In this document: positions 24,180 to 34,382 of the stretch, in pieces | Layout: each line of letters starts with the position of its first letter | How positions within the stretch are numbered: the stretch's first letter is position 1 | Assembly (NCBI GenBank): GCA_021300505.1 | Contig: JAJTDQ010000013.1 | Span: 1-48,516, forward strand | Source: Cryomorphaceae bacterium | GTDB lineage: Bacteria; Bacteroidota; Bacteroidia; Flavobacteriales_D; Crocinitomicaceae | Direction: 5' to 3' | DNA: 48,516 nt | The notes under the pieces: generated by a model | Database searches by the model: none | What the model saw: the letters and a program-made list of their open reading frames with translations, nothing else | Told to the model about the DNA's origin: nothing | Program-made: the position numbers and the translations under genes

Positions 24180-25441
24180 TAGGATTGGGTTACAAGGACA
24201 TATACCGTATCTACTTAGGTGTTTTTTCATTCCTGTTTTTTTGTCTCCCGCAATTGACATCTATCGGTGCAATCCTGTTTGTCCCGCTGGTGGCCGTCGG
24301 AGTTTACCGAAAGGAATTGCGGTTTCATTTTCAATGGCCTGCGCTACTTTTGCTGTCCCTGTATCTCATTTATCTCCTTGGAATTTTGTTTACCGACAAC
24401 ATGTACCTAGCATCGCGTTATGCTGAAAACAAGTTGTCCTTTGCACTTTTTCCGCTACTGTTTTTGTTTCGCCCTAATTTTACTCTGCGCTATGGTTCAC
24501 TCCTGATTGGCAGTGCACTCGGAATCTTGGTGGCATCTATCCTTGGGATAATAAGCGCATATGGGTGCTATTCTGCTGGAGGGGATTTACGCACTTGCTT
24601 TACAACGGTATATATTTCAACACTCCATCATCCGACGTATTTCGCCACATTCATTGTGTTGGTGGTTGTAGGACTATGGTGGGCTCATGGTCGGAAAGAG
24701 CCTCTGTTTAAACGTTCATGGATTATTCCATTTTCTCTTTTTGCACTTGTGATTTTCACCTTGTGCTTGTCACTTTCAGCCTTTCTTTTTCTCGCAGTAG
24801 TTTGTGCGGCATTCGTGTTGCGTTGGATTCGAAACACCTACGGGAAAAATGTGTTTCGTGCGCTTTTGATCGCTTCACCCATTGCTATTACACTATTTCT
24901 ATCCTTAATGCCAGGATTGCGGGATGACGTTGCTGTAACTTACACCTCCGTTCAAAAGTACTTTCAAAGTCCAAAGGGATTTGTCTCTGGCAAGACGGGA
25001 TACAAAACGGGAAATGAAGTGCGCCTGGTCATGTGGACAGTTACTATGGAAGAAATCGCCTTACATCCTTTAGGTGTAGGTACTGGAAATGTCGATGCGC
25101 ACCTCAGCGGCCGGTTGAAAAACTACGGTCAATTGGATTTGGCTAAAAAGGACGAACATGGTGCGATTCAATACAACCCACACAACCAATTTTTACAAAC
25201 AGGACTTGAAATTGGCGTCATTGGATTGGTGACTCTTCTACTCATCGTTGGAATAACTTGGCGAATTGCACGACAGCATAAAAACTACTTATTAATGGCA
25301 GTTATTGCGAGTTTAGTGCTGAATAGCCTTTTTGAATCCATGCTGCAGCGTCAGAGTGGGATCGTTTTCTATTCCTCTTGGATTTGTCTACTTGTGATGA
25401 TGTCCTCATCAATCCTGAACAAAGAAATCACTGAAGAATGA
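24176..25441 (+). CDS. O-antigen ligase-family membrane protein
   Basis: Polytopic 421 aa, HPLGVGTGNVDAHL...YNPHNQFLQTGLEIGVIGL. Confidence 0.8.
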   Translation: MIGLGYKDIYRIYLGVFSFLFFCLPQLTSIGAILFVPLVAVGVYRKELRFHFQWPALLLLSLYLIYLLGILFTDNMYLASRYAENKLSFALFPLLFLFRPNFTLRYGSLLIGSALGILVASILGIISAYGCYSAGGDLRTCFTTVYISTLHHPTYFATFIVLVVVGLWWAHGRKEPLFKRSWIIPFSLFALVIFTLCLSLSAFLFLAVVCAAFVLRWIRNTYGKNVFRALLIASPIAITLFLSLMPGLRDDVAVTYTSVQKYFQSPKGFVSGKTGYKTGNEVRLVMWTVTMEEIALHPLGVGTGNVDAHLSGRLKNYGQLDLAKKDEHGAIQYNPHNQFLQTGLEIGVIGLVTLLLIVGITWRIARQHKNYLLMAVIASLVLNSLFESMLQRQSGIVFYSSWICLLVMMSSSILNKEITEE

Positions 25442-26454
25442 AAATCAGCGTAGTCATACCCTGCAGAAATGAGCGTCAATACATTCGAGAGTGTATGCAG
25501 GCGATCTATGCATCTCATTTACCTGAGGGCGCTGAAATGCATGTTCATGTTGTCGATGGGATGAGTAATGATGGAACACGGGAGGTTGTCATCGAGCTGA
25601 TGTCCATTTATTCTAGCTTGGAACTTGTTGACAATCAAAAGCAACTTACTCCATATGCTTTTAATTTAGGCATTCATGCGGGTGGGAAGGTAGATTATGT
25701 TCAAATTGTCGGTGCACGACATATCTTAAGCCCTGATTATATCTCGACCTGCATTGACCGACTTCAAGCGGATGCTGCGATCTGGTGCGTTGGTGGACGA
25801 ATTGTCAATGAATATGTGAATGAAACGGGTAGGATCATTTCTAAAGCCATGTCTTCCTCTTTCGGTATGGGCATCGGAAACTTTAGAACACTCGAAGCTT
25901 CTGGGTTCACGGATACGGTGACCAGTCCGATGTATCCTTATCATGTCTTTGAACAGATTGGTTTTTTTGATGAAGAATTGATCCGCAATCAAGACGATGA
26001 TTTCAATTTTCGTGTGATCCGTGCCGGCGGAAAAATCTGGTACGAACATGCCATTTCATTGAAGTACTATGTTCGTGCGAATTACAAAGGCCTCTGGAGA
26101 CAATTTTACCAATACGGTTATTGGAAAGTTTGCGTCAACCGTAAGCATGGCGCGGTGACTAAGCTTCGTCAACTCGTACCACCTTTGTTTGTGTGTTATT
26201 TGATATTGGTATTCGCATCACTTTGCTTTGATGGGTGGATCAAAGTCGTGGCTTTTGTGCCAGCAGTTCTTTATACGATCCTTGCTTCATTGGTCGCCTT
26301 TCAGTTGAGTGATCGCTCCAAAGATATTTTTGGGATCATGCGCACCTTTCCAATTCTACATATCAGCTATGGTTTAGGCTATCTTGCGGGAATCTTCCGT
26401 TTCTTGATCCTGCAAAAAAAACCTACCGACAAACAAAAGCGGCTTTCTCGATAA
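25438..26454 (+). CDS. GT2-family glycosyltransferase
   Basis: ISVVIPCRNERQYIRECMQAI, VVDGMSNDGTREVV, IRNQDDDFNFRVIRAGGKIWY. Confidence 0.9.
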   Translation: MKISVVIPCRNERQYIRECMQAIYASHLPEGAEMHVHVVDGMSNDGTREVVIELMSIYSSLELVDNQKQLTPYAFNLGIHAGGKVDYVQIVGARHILSPDYISTCIDRLQADAAIWCVGGRIVNEYVNETGRIISKAMSSSFGMGIGNFRTLEASGFTDTVTSPMYPYHVFEQIGFFDEELIRNQDDDFNFRVIRAGGKIWYEHAISLKYYVRANYKGLWRQFYQYGYWKVCVNRKHGAVTKLRQLVPPLFVCYLILVFASLCFDGWIKVVAFVPAVLYTILASLVAFQLSDRSKDIFGIMRTFPILHISYGLGYLAGIFRFLILQKKPTDKQKRLSR

Positions 26455-26488
26455 TCCGTAATTTCAACCAAAATTTGATTTTCATTAC

Positions 26489-27703
26489 ATGATTCCTTTT
26501 TCACCCCCACGTATCGACCAAAAAGTAATTGATGAGGTAAGTGCAGCTTTGCAAAGTGGCTGGATCACAACCGGACCACGAACTAAATTGTTCGAGAAAC
26601 GCATTACCGAGTACTGTGGATGTCAAACGACCGTTGCGGTGAGTTCTTGGACCATGGGGATGCAAGTGTTCTTGCATTGGTGGGGAATAGGTCCTGGTGA
26701 TGAGGTGATCTTGCCTGCTTATACCTATTGCGCAAGTGCCAATGTGATTGTTCACTCGGGCGCAACACCTGTGATGGTGGATATTGACGAAAAGGATTTC
26801 AACATCTCACTTGCAGCCATAGAAAAGGCCATTACACCGCGAACGAAAGCGATTATCGGTGTTGATCTTGCTGGATTTCCCTGCGATTTTGATCAAATCA
26901 ATGCCTTGGTAAAACGTGACGATGTGCGTGCTCACTTTCAAGCTTCTTCTGTACAACAAGAGAAATTGGGAAGAATCGTAGTGATTGATGACGCGGCACA
27001 TAGCTTTGGCGCGACATTAAAAGGCGTTCATACGGGTGCCTTGTGCGACATTACCGCATTCTCCTTTCATGCTGTGAAGAATTTGACTACTGCAGAAGGT
27101 GGTGCTTTGTGTTTTCACTTGCCTGAACAGTTCAATCACGAAGATATTTACAGAGAATTCTGCACCTTGATTTTACACGGTCAGAATAAGGATGCCTTGG
27201 CAAAATCCCAAAAGGGCAATTGGCGTTACGATGTCGAAGAACCCGGATTCAAGTGCAACATGACCGATCTTCAGGCCGCAATTGGTTTGGTGGAATTGGA
27301 TCGCTATCAAGAAAATCTTGACCGTCGCAAGGAGATCTTCACAGCGTACGATCACGCATTTTCACAAGAAAAATGGGCACTAACACCAGTGTATTTAACT
27401 GACACGAAGGTAAGCAGTTACCATTTATACCAATTGCGCATCGATGGAGCAAGTGAACAACAGCGCGATGCCATCATGCAAGCGATTTTTGATCAGGATG
27501 TTTCGGTGAATGTACATTTCTTGCCACTTCCAACATTGACTGCCTACAAGAAAAGAGGTTACAATATTGCGGATTACCCAGAAACTTGGAGCAAATACCA
27601 CAATGAGATTTCCTTGCCTGTTTATTATGCATTGACGGATGAACAGGTGCAGACGGTAGTGGATGCGGTGAAAAAGGCGGTGGGAATGGTAATGAGTTAC
27701 TAA
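26489..27703 (+). CDS. DegT/DnrJ/EryC1/StrS aminotransferase
   Basis: IPFSPPRIDQKVIDEV, GPGDEVILPAYTYCASANVIVHSGATPVMVDID, DDAAHSFGA, FSFHAVKNLTTAEGGAL. Confidence 0.92.
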   Translation: MIPFSPPRIDQKVIDEVSAALQSGWITTGPRTKLFEKRITEYCGCQTTVAVSSWTMGMQVFLHWWGIGPGDEVILPAYTYCASANVIVHSGATPVMVDIDEKDFNISLAAIEKAITPRTKAIIGVDLAGFPCDFDQINALVKRDDVRAHFQASSVQQEKLGRIVVIDDAAHSFGATLKGVHTGALCDITAFSFHAVKNLTTAEGGALCFHLPEQFNHEDIYREFCTLILHGQNKDALAKSQKGNWRYDVEEPGFKCNMTDLQAAIGLVELDRYQENLDRRKEIFTAYDHAFSQEKWALTPVYLTDTKVSSYHLYQLRIDGASEQQRDAIMQAIFDQDVSVNVHFLPLPTLTAYKKRGYNIADYPETWSKYHNEISLPVYYALTDEQVQTVVDAVKKAVGMVMSY

Positions 27704-27754
27704 TTACGAATTACGAGTTTGGTGGCTGAGGCACTCGAAGCCACGAATTACGAA
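27704..27754. repeat. REP-like hairpin flanked by TTACGAA heptamers
   Basis: TTACGAA-TTACGAG, then GTGGCTGAG-gca-CTCgaAGCCAC, then TTACGAA. Confidence 0.6.
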
Positions 27755-27771
27755 TTGAATTTCATAAAAAC

Positions 27772-28371
27772 TTGAAGCGACTTGTAGACATTGTTATAAG
27801 CATTATTGTGCTCTTGGTATTTCTACCGATAGGCTTTATTATAACCCTATGGATTGCGTTTGAATCTCGAGGAGGGGTGTTTTACCGCCAAGAGCGCATC
27901 GGTAAAGATGGAGTTCCGTTCAAGATGTTGAAATTCCGTTCAATGAAGAAACATGCAGACCGTGAAGGAACGCTTACTGTGGGTATGCGTGATCCACGGA
28001 TTACGCGGTCTGGGTATGTCATTCGCAAATACAAACTCGATGAATTCCCTCAGTTTATCAATGTGCTCAAAGGAGACATGAGTATCGTAGGGCCACGTCC
28101 TGAGGTACACGAATACGTGGTCTTATATTCAACAGAGCAGCGCCGAATTTTATCCGTGAGACCGGGTATAACCGATTATGCCTCGCTTGAGTTCTTTCGG
28201 GAAAATGAATTGTTAGGAAATTCAACGGATCCGCAGAAAACCTATGTGGAGGAAATCATGCCAGCAAAGATTGAGTTGAATATGCGCTACATCGACCATC
28301 CTGGGGTCATGCAGGACCTCAGCATTATGTGGCGTACGTTTGTGAAAATGCTTCCTTTCGCTAAGCACTGA
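27772..28371 (+). CDS. Undecaprenyl-phosphate sugar phosphotransferase family protein (TTG start)
   Basis: FYRQERIGKDGVPFKMLKFRSMKKHAD, RKYKLDEFPQFINVLKGDMSIVGPRPEV. Confidence 0.92.
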   Translation: MKRLVDIVISIIVLLVFLPIGFIITLWIAFESRGGVFYRQERIGKDGVPFKMLKFRSMKKHADREGTLTVGMRDPRITRSGYVIRKYKLDEFPQFINVLKGDMSIVGPRPEVHEYVVLYSTEQRRILSVRPGITDYASLEFFRENELLGNSTDPQKTYVEEIMPAKIELNMRYIDHPGVMQDLSIMWRTFVKMLPFAKH

Positions 28372-29113
28372 TCAGAAAGGCCAGGCCACAGCCGATGAAA
28401 ATGGAAACCAATTTCAATAAGTTGAACTTATGATTTTCGCTGGTTTCAAAAATAATCGTTGTCGAAATGTGAAGGAACATACCTACCACCACTGCGAGAA
28501 TCACTTGGTAGTCAATGCCTTGAAGGATGTCAATGCCACACATTCCCATAACCACACCGAGGGGAGTCATGATCCCAAACGCCATGAGTACCATCCAACT
28601 TTGAATTTTCTTCAATTTGGTGTTGACCAACAAGGTCATCAAGGCAATGGCTACAGGTAGCTGATGAAATAAAATACCCAGAAATAGGGAGTTCCCATGG
28701 TCGTGATTGTGACCAGAATCTAACACATTGCCAATAAGTTGATTCCCCAGTGGGATTCCTTCAAGGACGGAGTGGACAGAAAGTGAAATGAACAAGCCCC
28801 AAGGCATCTTTTGTCCCGCATGCACGTGAACGTGACCATGCTCGATCCCACCGGAGAAAAATTCAAGCAGTAGCTGGACTAAAAATCCAAGCAGAATATA
28901 CAGTCCGATAGACGAGTCACCGTCGTGGTATAAGTCCGGAATGAAGTGAGTGAAAGCAATTGAAAGAAGAAATCCACCACTGAAAGCCAGTAAAAGCTTG
29001 ATTATTTGTGCTTTGTTGGTTTGGTGAAGATAGGTCACAAACACACCGCCAAGGGCAACGGAACCAATCAAACTACCAAATACTATCCATTCCATGTTAG
29101 CGCTTTCTTGCAA
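28361..29113 (-). CDS. ZIP-family metal transporter
   Basis: HFIPDLYHDG, HSVLEGIPLGNQ, LFHQLPVAIAL; His-rich loop HGHVHVHAG. Confidence 0.88.
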   Translation of the reverse strand: MQESANMEWIVFGSLIGSVALGGVFVTYLHQTNKAQIIKLLLAFSGGFLLSIAFTHFIPDLYHDGDSSIGLYILLGFLVQLLLEFFSGGIEHGHVHVHAGQKMPWGLFISLSVHSVLEGIPLGNQLIGNVLDSGHNHDHGNSLFLGILFHQLPVAIALMTLLVNTKLKKIQSWMVLMAFGIMTPLGVVMGMCGIDILQGIDYQVILAVVVGMFLHISTTIIFETSENHKFNLLKLVSIFIGCGLAFLISA

Positions 29114-29831
29114 TCAATATGAGTCGATCAGATGATTCAGCCACAAATGGGTTCAAATCAAAGTCACCAAAAGTACGAATTAACTCAAAACCACAGGCCT
29201 CGAGCAATGCCTTAAAATCTTGATCCGTTATGGCTTGCACACGTTCTGTGTAATGAAGTGCCTTACCGAAATCGCTAAATTCAATATCCTTGAAGATGTG
29301 CGTACCATCGTAGCGTCTTGAAATATGAAAGGTTGTTCCTTCGACTTCCTTGATTTCTTCTGTTACTAAGGTGTTGATTATCCGGATGGCATTCATGAAG
29401 TCAATGACGAGTAGGCCATTCGGATTCAGCATATCACGAATGGAATTCAATACACGCTTATTGTCATCAGTTGAATCAAAATACCCAAAACTTGTGAAGA
29501 GATTCATGACCACATCGAAGTGCTTTCCAGGAATCACTTCCCGCATATCATGTACGATAAAAGATAGACTATCATTGGAATGTTCAGCTGCAGCGGAAAT
29601 GCTGTTAGGGGCTAAATCTGCACCAATGACATTCAATCCACAGGCGTTCAATGTAATCGAATGACGTCCTTTTCCACAAGCTAAATCAAGCACGTGTTGC
29701 CCAGGTTGTAAATCAAGATGGTTAACGAGATGTTCAACAAAGCGTTTCGCCTCATGATCATCTCGATTGCTGTAAAGTCGATGATAAAATGGGGAATCGA
29801 ACCATTCGGCAAACCATTCTTTATTTTCCAT
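29097..29831 (-). CDS. Class I SAM-dependent methyltransferase
   Basis: QHVLDLACGKGRHSITL, GADLAPNSI. Confidence 0.88.
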   Translation of the reverse strand: MENKEWFAEWFDSPFYHRLYSNRDDHEAKRFVEHLVNHLDLQPGQHVLDLACGKGRHSITLNACGLNVIGADLAPNSISAAAEHSNDSLSFIVHDMREVIPGKHFDVVMNLFTSFGYFDSTDDNKRVLNSIRDMLNPNGLLVIDFMNAIRIINTLVTEEIKEVEGTTFHISRRYDGTHIFKDIEFSDFGKALHYTERVQAITDQDFKALLEACGFELIRTFGDFDLNPFVAESSDRLILIARKR

Positions 29832-29882
29832 GTGACAAAGATACGATTCTGTATTGTGTGGATGTTACTTTTTAGTTGTCCC

Positions 29883-29913
29883 TTGCTGAGTGGCTCACAA
29901 ATATGTATATTTG
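29883..29913 (+). promoter_or_regulatory. Promoter upstream of the siaB-like gene
   Basis: TTG 29883-29885, TATATTTG 29906-29913, 20 bp spacer. Confidence 0.5.
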
Positions 29914-29932
29914 TTTCACAAGATTATTGAAA

Positions 29933-30484
29933 GTGTCTTTATCCAACGTATATCAATTGTATCGCTCCATGGAGGAGGAGAATGTCATTCTCTCTTTCAA
30001 AGGGATTATCACACCAGATTTGCTCACTTCGGTGTTGCACCTCATGGAGGCAAAGATGGAAACGATGGATGAGACTCCACGAACACGTAAACGCGTATTC
30101 AGTATCTTGGTTGAATGCCTTCAGAACATCTACCATCACTTGGATGATAATCCTACTGAAGCTGATTTTGAGGCGCATAACCGTTCAGCTGTGGTATTGA
30201 TTTCCAAGGTGAAAAATCAATTTCTAATTCGCACAGGAAACTGCATCAATATTCCAAAGATTATGGAGTTGAAAGAGCGTTTGGATACCATAAACGCCAT
30301 GGACAAAGATGGTTTGCGCGAGATGTACCAAACAAGCTTGAGCGAAGCTGCCATGTCTCCTAAGGCTACAGCTGGATTGGGAATGATTGATATTGCACGC
30401 AAATCTGGGAACAAACTCGATTATGAGTTTCTTGAGATAGACTCGAATATGGGTTTCTTTTGCCTCAACATATTAATTGATTGA
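29933..30484 (+). CDS. SiaB-family protein kinase-like protein (GTG start)
   Basis: VSLSNVYQLYRSMEEENVILSFKGIITPDLLTSVLHLME...KRVFSILVECLQNIYHHLD. Confidence 0.75.
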   Translation: MSLSNVYQLYRSMEEENVILSFKGIITPDLLTSVLHLMEAKMETMDETPRTRKRVFSILVECLQNIYHHLDDNPTEADFEAHNRSAVVLISKVKNQFLIRTGNCINIPKIMELKERLDTINAMDKDGLREMYQTSLSEAAMSPKATAGLGMIDIARKSGNKLDYEFLEIDSNMGFFCLNILID

Positions 30485-30486
30485 TC

Positions 30487-30870
30487 ATGTCATTGACAAT
30501 AGTGCATATTAAACCCACGGAAACTACCCCAGAAGTAAAATTTAACCCGTCTACAGGTAAATTTGAAATTAAGGGAAGATCGATTACTGAAAATGCTTCT
30601 GAATTTTACAATCCACTGATTGATTGGGTCAAGTCGTATATTGAAAATCCTGCAGGGTCAACGACCGTAGATGTTTATTTCGACTATTTGAATACATCAT
30701 CTTCTAAATCCTTAATGCACCTTTTCAACATATTGGGTACAATTCCAGGAAAGGAGGTCAGCATCAATTGGCTGCATAAAAAGGATGACGAGGCAATGAA
30801 AGAGGCAGGTGAAGATTTCAACACCATTGTGAATTTGCCTTTCAACATTGTAGGAACGGATTCGAATTAA
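30487..30870 (+). CDS. SiaC-family regulatory phosphoprotein (DUF1987)
   Basis: TPEVKFNPSTGKFEIKGRSITENASEFYNPLIDWVKSYIENP...VDVYFDYLNTSSSKSLMHLF. Confidence 0.85.
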   Translation: MSLTIVHIKPTETTPEVKFNPSTGKFEIKGRSITENASEFYNPLIDWVKSYIENPAGSTTVDVYFDYLNTSSSKSLMHLFNILGTIPGKEVSINWLHKKDDEAMKEAGEDFNTIVNLPFNIVGTDSN

Positions 30871-30873
30871 TTC

Positions 30874-31449
30874 GTGAAAAAAATAGGTCTTACGGGAGGA
30901 ATTGGCTCTGGGAAAAGCACCGTAGCGCGCATTCTATTGGCAATGGGATATCCGGTCTATTTTTCCGACGACCGCTCAAAACAACTTACGCAAACACATC
31001 CTGGGATCAGAAAAGGACTCACTGAACTTATTGGAGAACAGATTTATAAAGACAATCAGCTCGATCGCTCGGCATTGGCATTGGCTATTTTTTCCGATGA
31101 CGCCTTGCGCGTAAAGGTCAATCAAATCATTCATCCCATTGTCCGGGATGATTTCGACAATTGGATAAATGAACAAACCAATCCACTTGTTTTTAATGAG
31201 GCAGCAATTCTTTTTGAAACTGGTGCTTCTGAACGTTTTGACGCCATGGTCTTAGTCACCGCGCCTCAAGAATTGCGCATTCAGCGAGTCATGAAACGCG
31301 ATTTTTGCTCACGTGAGGAGGTAGTGAATCGGATCAATCACCAATGGACCGACGTGCAAAAAATACAGTTAGCGGATGTGGTCATTGTGAATGATGATGT
31401 TCAACCGTTAATCAAGCAAGTTGAGCACATGTTGACATTATTGGCTTAA
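30874..31449 (+). CDS. coaE: Dephospho-CoA kinase
   Basis: IGLTGGIGSGKSTVARIL...NEAAILFETGASERFDAMVLVTAP. Confidence 0.93.
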   Translation: MKKIGLTGGIGSGKSTVARILLAMGYPVYFSDDRSKQLTQTHPGIRKGLTELIGEQIYKDNQLDRSALALAIFSDDALRVKVNQIIHPIVRDDFDNWINEQTNPLVFNEAAILFETGASERFDAMVLVTAPQELRIQRVMKRDFCSREEVVNRINHQWTDVQKIQLADVVIVNDDVQPLIKQVEHMLTLLA

Positions 31450-32102
31450 TTGATCTCTTCATAATCGTCGAAATCCCCTTCCTTCTTCTTGTTTGCTTGA
31501 AATCCGGCGCTAGCTTGTACAAATGGAGCTCCTGAAAGTAGATACATGATGCCATTCATCATTTTGAAGAGCATCGAAATCAAAAAGAAAAATCCGATTA
31601 CCTTAAAGATGAACCCAATTACGGGTGTTTTTTCAATGCTGATGATGCTATCATGAAACCAATCACTGATCGGATTGATGGAAAGGTCTTTGAAAAATAT
31701 GAAACCAATAAAACAAAAAACTGATAGTGCAATTACTCCAATTTCTGCATTTAGGTTGAAATTTTTAAACGCCATTGGCAACCCATTTCCCATCATCCCG
31801 AACATTTTCGCCTGCTGCTGGCTCGATTGAAGCTTACCGACAAAATACATGGTGAGGACCAACGCAGCCAAGGCCAACTGATAATAACTGATTTCACCTT
31901 CTTTTAAGTCAAGACAAAAAAGGAACGTGACATCAGCGAGAAAAACATACTTGATTCCTTTGATTACGTATTCTTCAGTTAGCGTTTTTTGTTTATTCAT
32001 GCTGGCAATAACCAAAATGAATTCAAAAATCCCCCAGATAAATCCGTAGATGGCAAATAAAACACCCATCCGGAAAATAAAATTCAATAATTCCATGGGC
32101 AC
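31446..32102 (-). CDS. Multi-pass membrane protein of unknown function
   Basis: 218 aa, several hydrophobic segments, no recognised motif. Confidence 0.6.
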   Translation of the reverse strand: MPMELLNFIFRMGVLFAIYGFIWGIFEFILVIASMNKQKTLTEEYVIKGIKYVFLADVTFLFCLDLKEGEISYYQLALAALVLTMYFVGKLQSSQQQAKMFGMMGNGLPMAFKNFNLNAEIGVIALSVFCFIGFIFFKDLSINPISDWFHDSIISIEKTPVIGFIFKVIGFFFLISMLFKMMNGIMYLLSGAPFVQASAGFQANKKKEGDFDDYEEIN

Positions 32103-32228
32103 AAATGTCGAAGATTAATCGGAATTATCATAAGGAAAGAGTGTTATTTAAGGCATTTGTTTATGCATTTGAATTCTAGGGCCTTTATGTACATGCATTT
32201 CATTATTTTTGGTCGACAAAACTAAGCC

Positions 32229-34376
32229 ATGAAAAACACTTTTATATCTTTCGTTCTTTTTATATCGTCCATTTTTTCGCTTTTTGCGGAAGAAGGAATG
32301 CTTATTCCCTCAATAATTTCTGCATTCGAATCTGATATGCAAGCCAAGGGGATGAAATTGACTGCCGAGCAGATTTACAGTGTGAATCACTCAAGCTTGA
32401 AGGACGCCATCATTCACTTCAATGGTGGGTGCACCGCTGAATTGGTTTCTGCACAAGGATTATTGCTTACGAACCACCATTGTGGCTATTCACAGATTCA
32501 ATCACATTCGTCTTTGGAAAAGGATTATCTGAAAAATGGTTTTTGGGCAAAGAACTTTGCGGAGGAATTGACAAATCCTGGTTTGACAGCTACGCGCATG
32601 GTACGGATCGATGATGTTACTGCTGGTGTATTGGAAGGCATTCTACCCAGCACTCCTCAAAATATTAGAGAGGCAACTATTTCTGCCAATATTGATAAAC
32701 TCATTCGTCAAGCGATGGCTGGAACGCATTATGAGGCGGAGATCAAACCGTTTAACTATGGCAACCATTATTACATCATTGTAAAAGAGGTGTTTAAAGA
32801 TGTTCGATTGGTAGGAACACCTCCAAATTCCATCGGAAAATTTGGCGGTGATACGGACAATTGGGTATGGCCTCGTCATACTGGAGATTTTTCTGTGTTC
32901 CGCATTTATGCCAACAAAGAAAATATGCCTGCCGTCTATTCAAAGGACAATGTACCATACACACCAATTCATTTCTTGCCGATTTCGTTCAAAGACCGTA
33001 AGCCGGGAGATTTTACCATGGTATATGGTTTTCCGGGGGAAACTGAACAACATGTGGTTTCAGATTATTTGAAATTTATCATGGATGAAGAACGTCCTGC
33101 ACGTATCGGGATGCGTGAAAAATCATTGAGTGTCATTGATGCTGCCATGCGTGCTTCGGATGAGGTTAGAATTAAATATTCTGCCAAACAAGCAAGTATC
33201 GCCAATGCTTACAAGAAGTGGATTGGTCAGGTAGATGGGCTGCGCCGCTTGGATGCGATTTCAATCAAGTTAAAGCGCGAATCCGAATACAATGCCATGG
33301 CCGCAACTTCGGATGAATGGCAGCAAAAATATGGCGGTGTCATCAGTAAAATGAACGCCTTGGTGGCTGATGGAAAGAAATGGGAATTCCAGCAAGCATT
33401 GCATTTTGAATACCTGTACTATGGCGCCGAGTATTTTAAGTTGGCGAGAGGAATTGAAGATTTAGTGCGCAATTACCAACGTTATGTCGACAAAGGCGAA
33501 TTGAATGCGATGATTGAAAAACTAATCAAAGGTGCAGATGGATTCTTTAAAAACTACGATGCTTCAGTAGATCAGCGCATTTTCGAATTATTGACCGACG
33601 AGTACCGCAAACATTTAGTGACGTATCCACTTCAATTGCTTGAGGTTGTCAATCAGCAGAATTCAAAGGACTTGGCTTTGAAGATTTACACAAAGTCTAT
33701 TTTTACAGATAAGTCACGTTTCGTTGCTTTTTTACAAGGTTTTAAAGGTTCCTCGTTGAAGAAAATTACGAAAGATCCAGGTTATGTCTATTTCGAAGGA
33801 ATCTTCAGTACATACCGCAATGAAATCATTCCAAACTTTCAAGCGTTTGATGCTCAAATGAATGATCTTCTTAAAACATATGTGGCGGGTAAATATGAAA
33901 TGTTCCCAAATGCAAAACATTGGGCTGATGCCAACAGTACGCTTCGAATTACTTATGGTCAAATTGAAGGTTCTGCGCCGGCCGATGGAATGATGTACAC
34001 GGAGCATACCACCTTGGATGGAATCATTGCGAAGTACAATTCAGGGAACCCAGATTTTGAACTTTTGCCGCGTATGCTTGAGCTTCACAAGTCAAAAGAC
34101 TATGGCGATTATGGTCAAGATGGTGAATTGTGGGTGTGCTTTACAGGTTCGAATCATACCACTGGAGGGAACTCAGGATCACCAGTGATTGATGCCGAAG
34201 GGAATTTGATGGGATTGAATTTCGACCGAACGTGGGAAAGCACCATGTCGGATTACATGTTTGATGCCAACCGTTGTCGCAATGTAGTTGTTGATATTCG
34301 CTACGTGCTATGGGTGATGGACAAGTATTCTGGCGCAAAGCACTTGGTCGATGAAATGGTCCTTGACCGCAATTAA
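32229..34376 (+). CDS. S46-family peptidase (DPP7/DPP11-like)
   Basis: Signal peptide; NGGCTAELVSAQGLLLTNHHCGY, GFPGETEQH, TGGNSGSPVIDAEGNLMGLNFDRTWE. Confidence 0.95.
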   Translation: MKNTFISFVLFISSIFSLFAEEGMLIPSIISAFESDMQAKGMKLTAEQIYSVNHSSLKDAIIHFNGGCTAELVSAQGLLLTNHHCGYSQIQSHSSLEKDYLKNGFWAKNFAEELTNPGLTATRMVRIDDVTAGVLEGILPSTPQNIREATISANIDKLIRQAMAGTHYEAEIKPFNYGNHYYIIVKEVFKDVRLVGTPPNSIGKFGGDTDNWVWPRHTGDFSVFRIYANKENMPAVYSKDNVPYTPIHFLPISFKDRKPGDFTMVYGFPGETEQHVVSDYLKFIMDEERPARIGMREKSLSVIDAAMRASDEVRIKYSAKQASIANAYKKWIGQVDGLRRLDAISIKLKRESEYNAMAATSDEWQQKYGGVISKMNALVADGKKWEFQQALHFEYLYYGAEYFKLARGIEDLVRNYQRYVDKGELNAMIEKLIKGADGFFKNYDASVDQRIFELLTDEYRKHLVTYPLQLLEVVNQQNSKDLALKIYTKSIFTDKSRFVAFLQGFKGSSLKKITKDPGYVYFEGIFSTYRNEIIPNFQAFDAQMNDLLKTYVAGKYEMFPNAKHWADANSTLRITYGQIEGSAPADGMMYTEHTTLDGIIAKYNSGNPDFELLPRMLELHKSKDYGDYGQDGELWVCFTGSNHTTGGNSGSPVIDAEGNLMGLNFDRTWESTMSDYMFDANRCRNVVVDIRYVLWVMDKYSGAKHLVDEMVLDRN

Positions 34377-34382
34377 CGAGAA

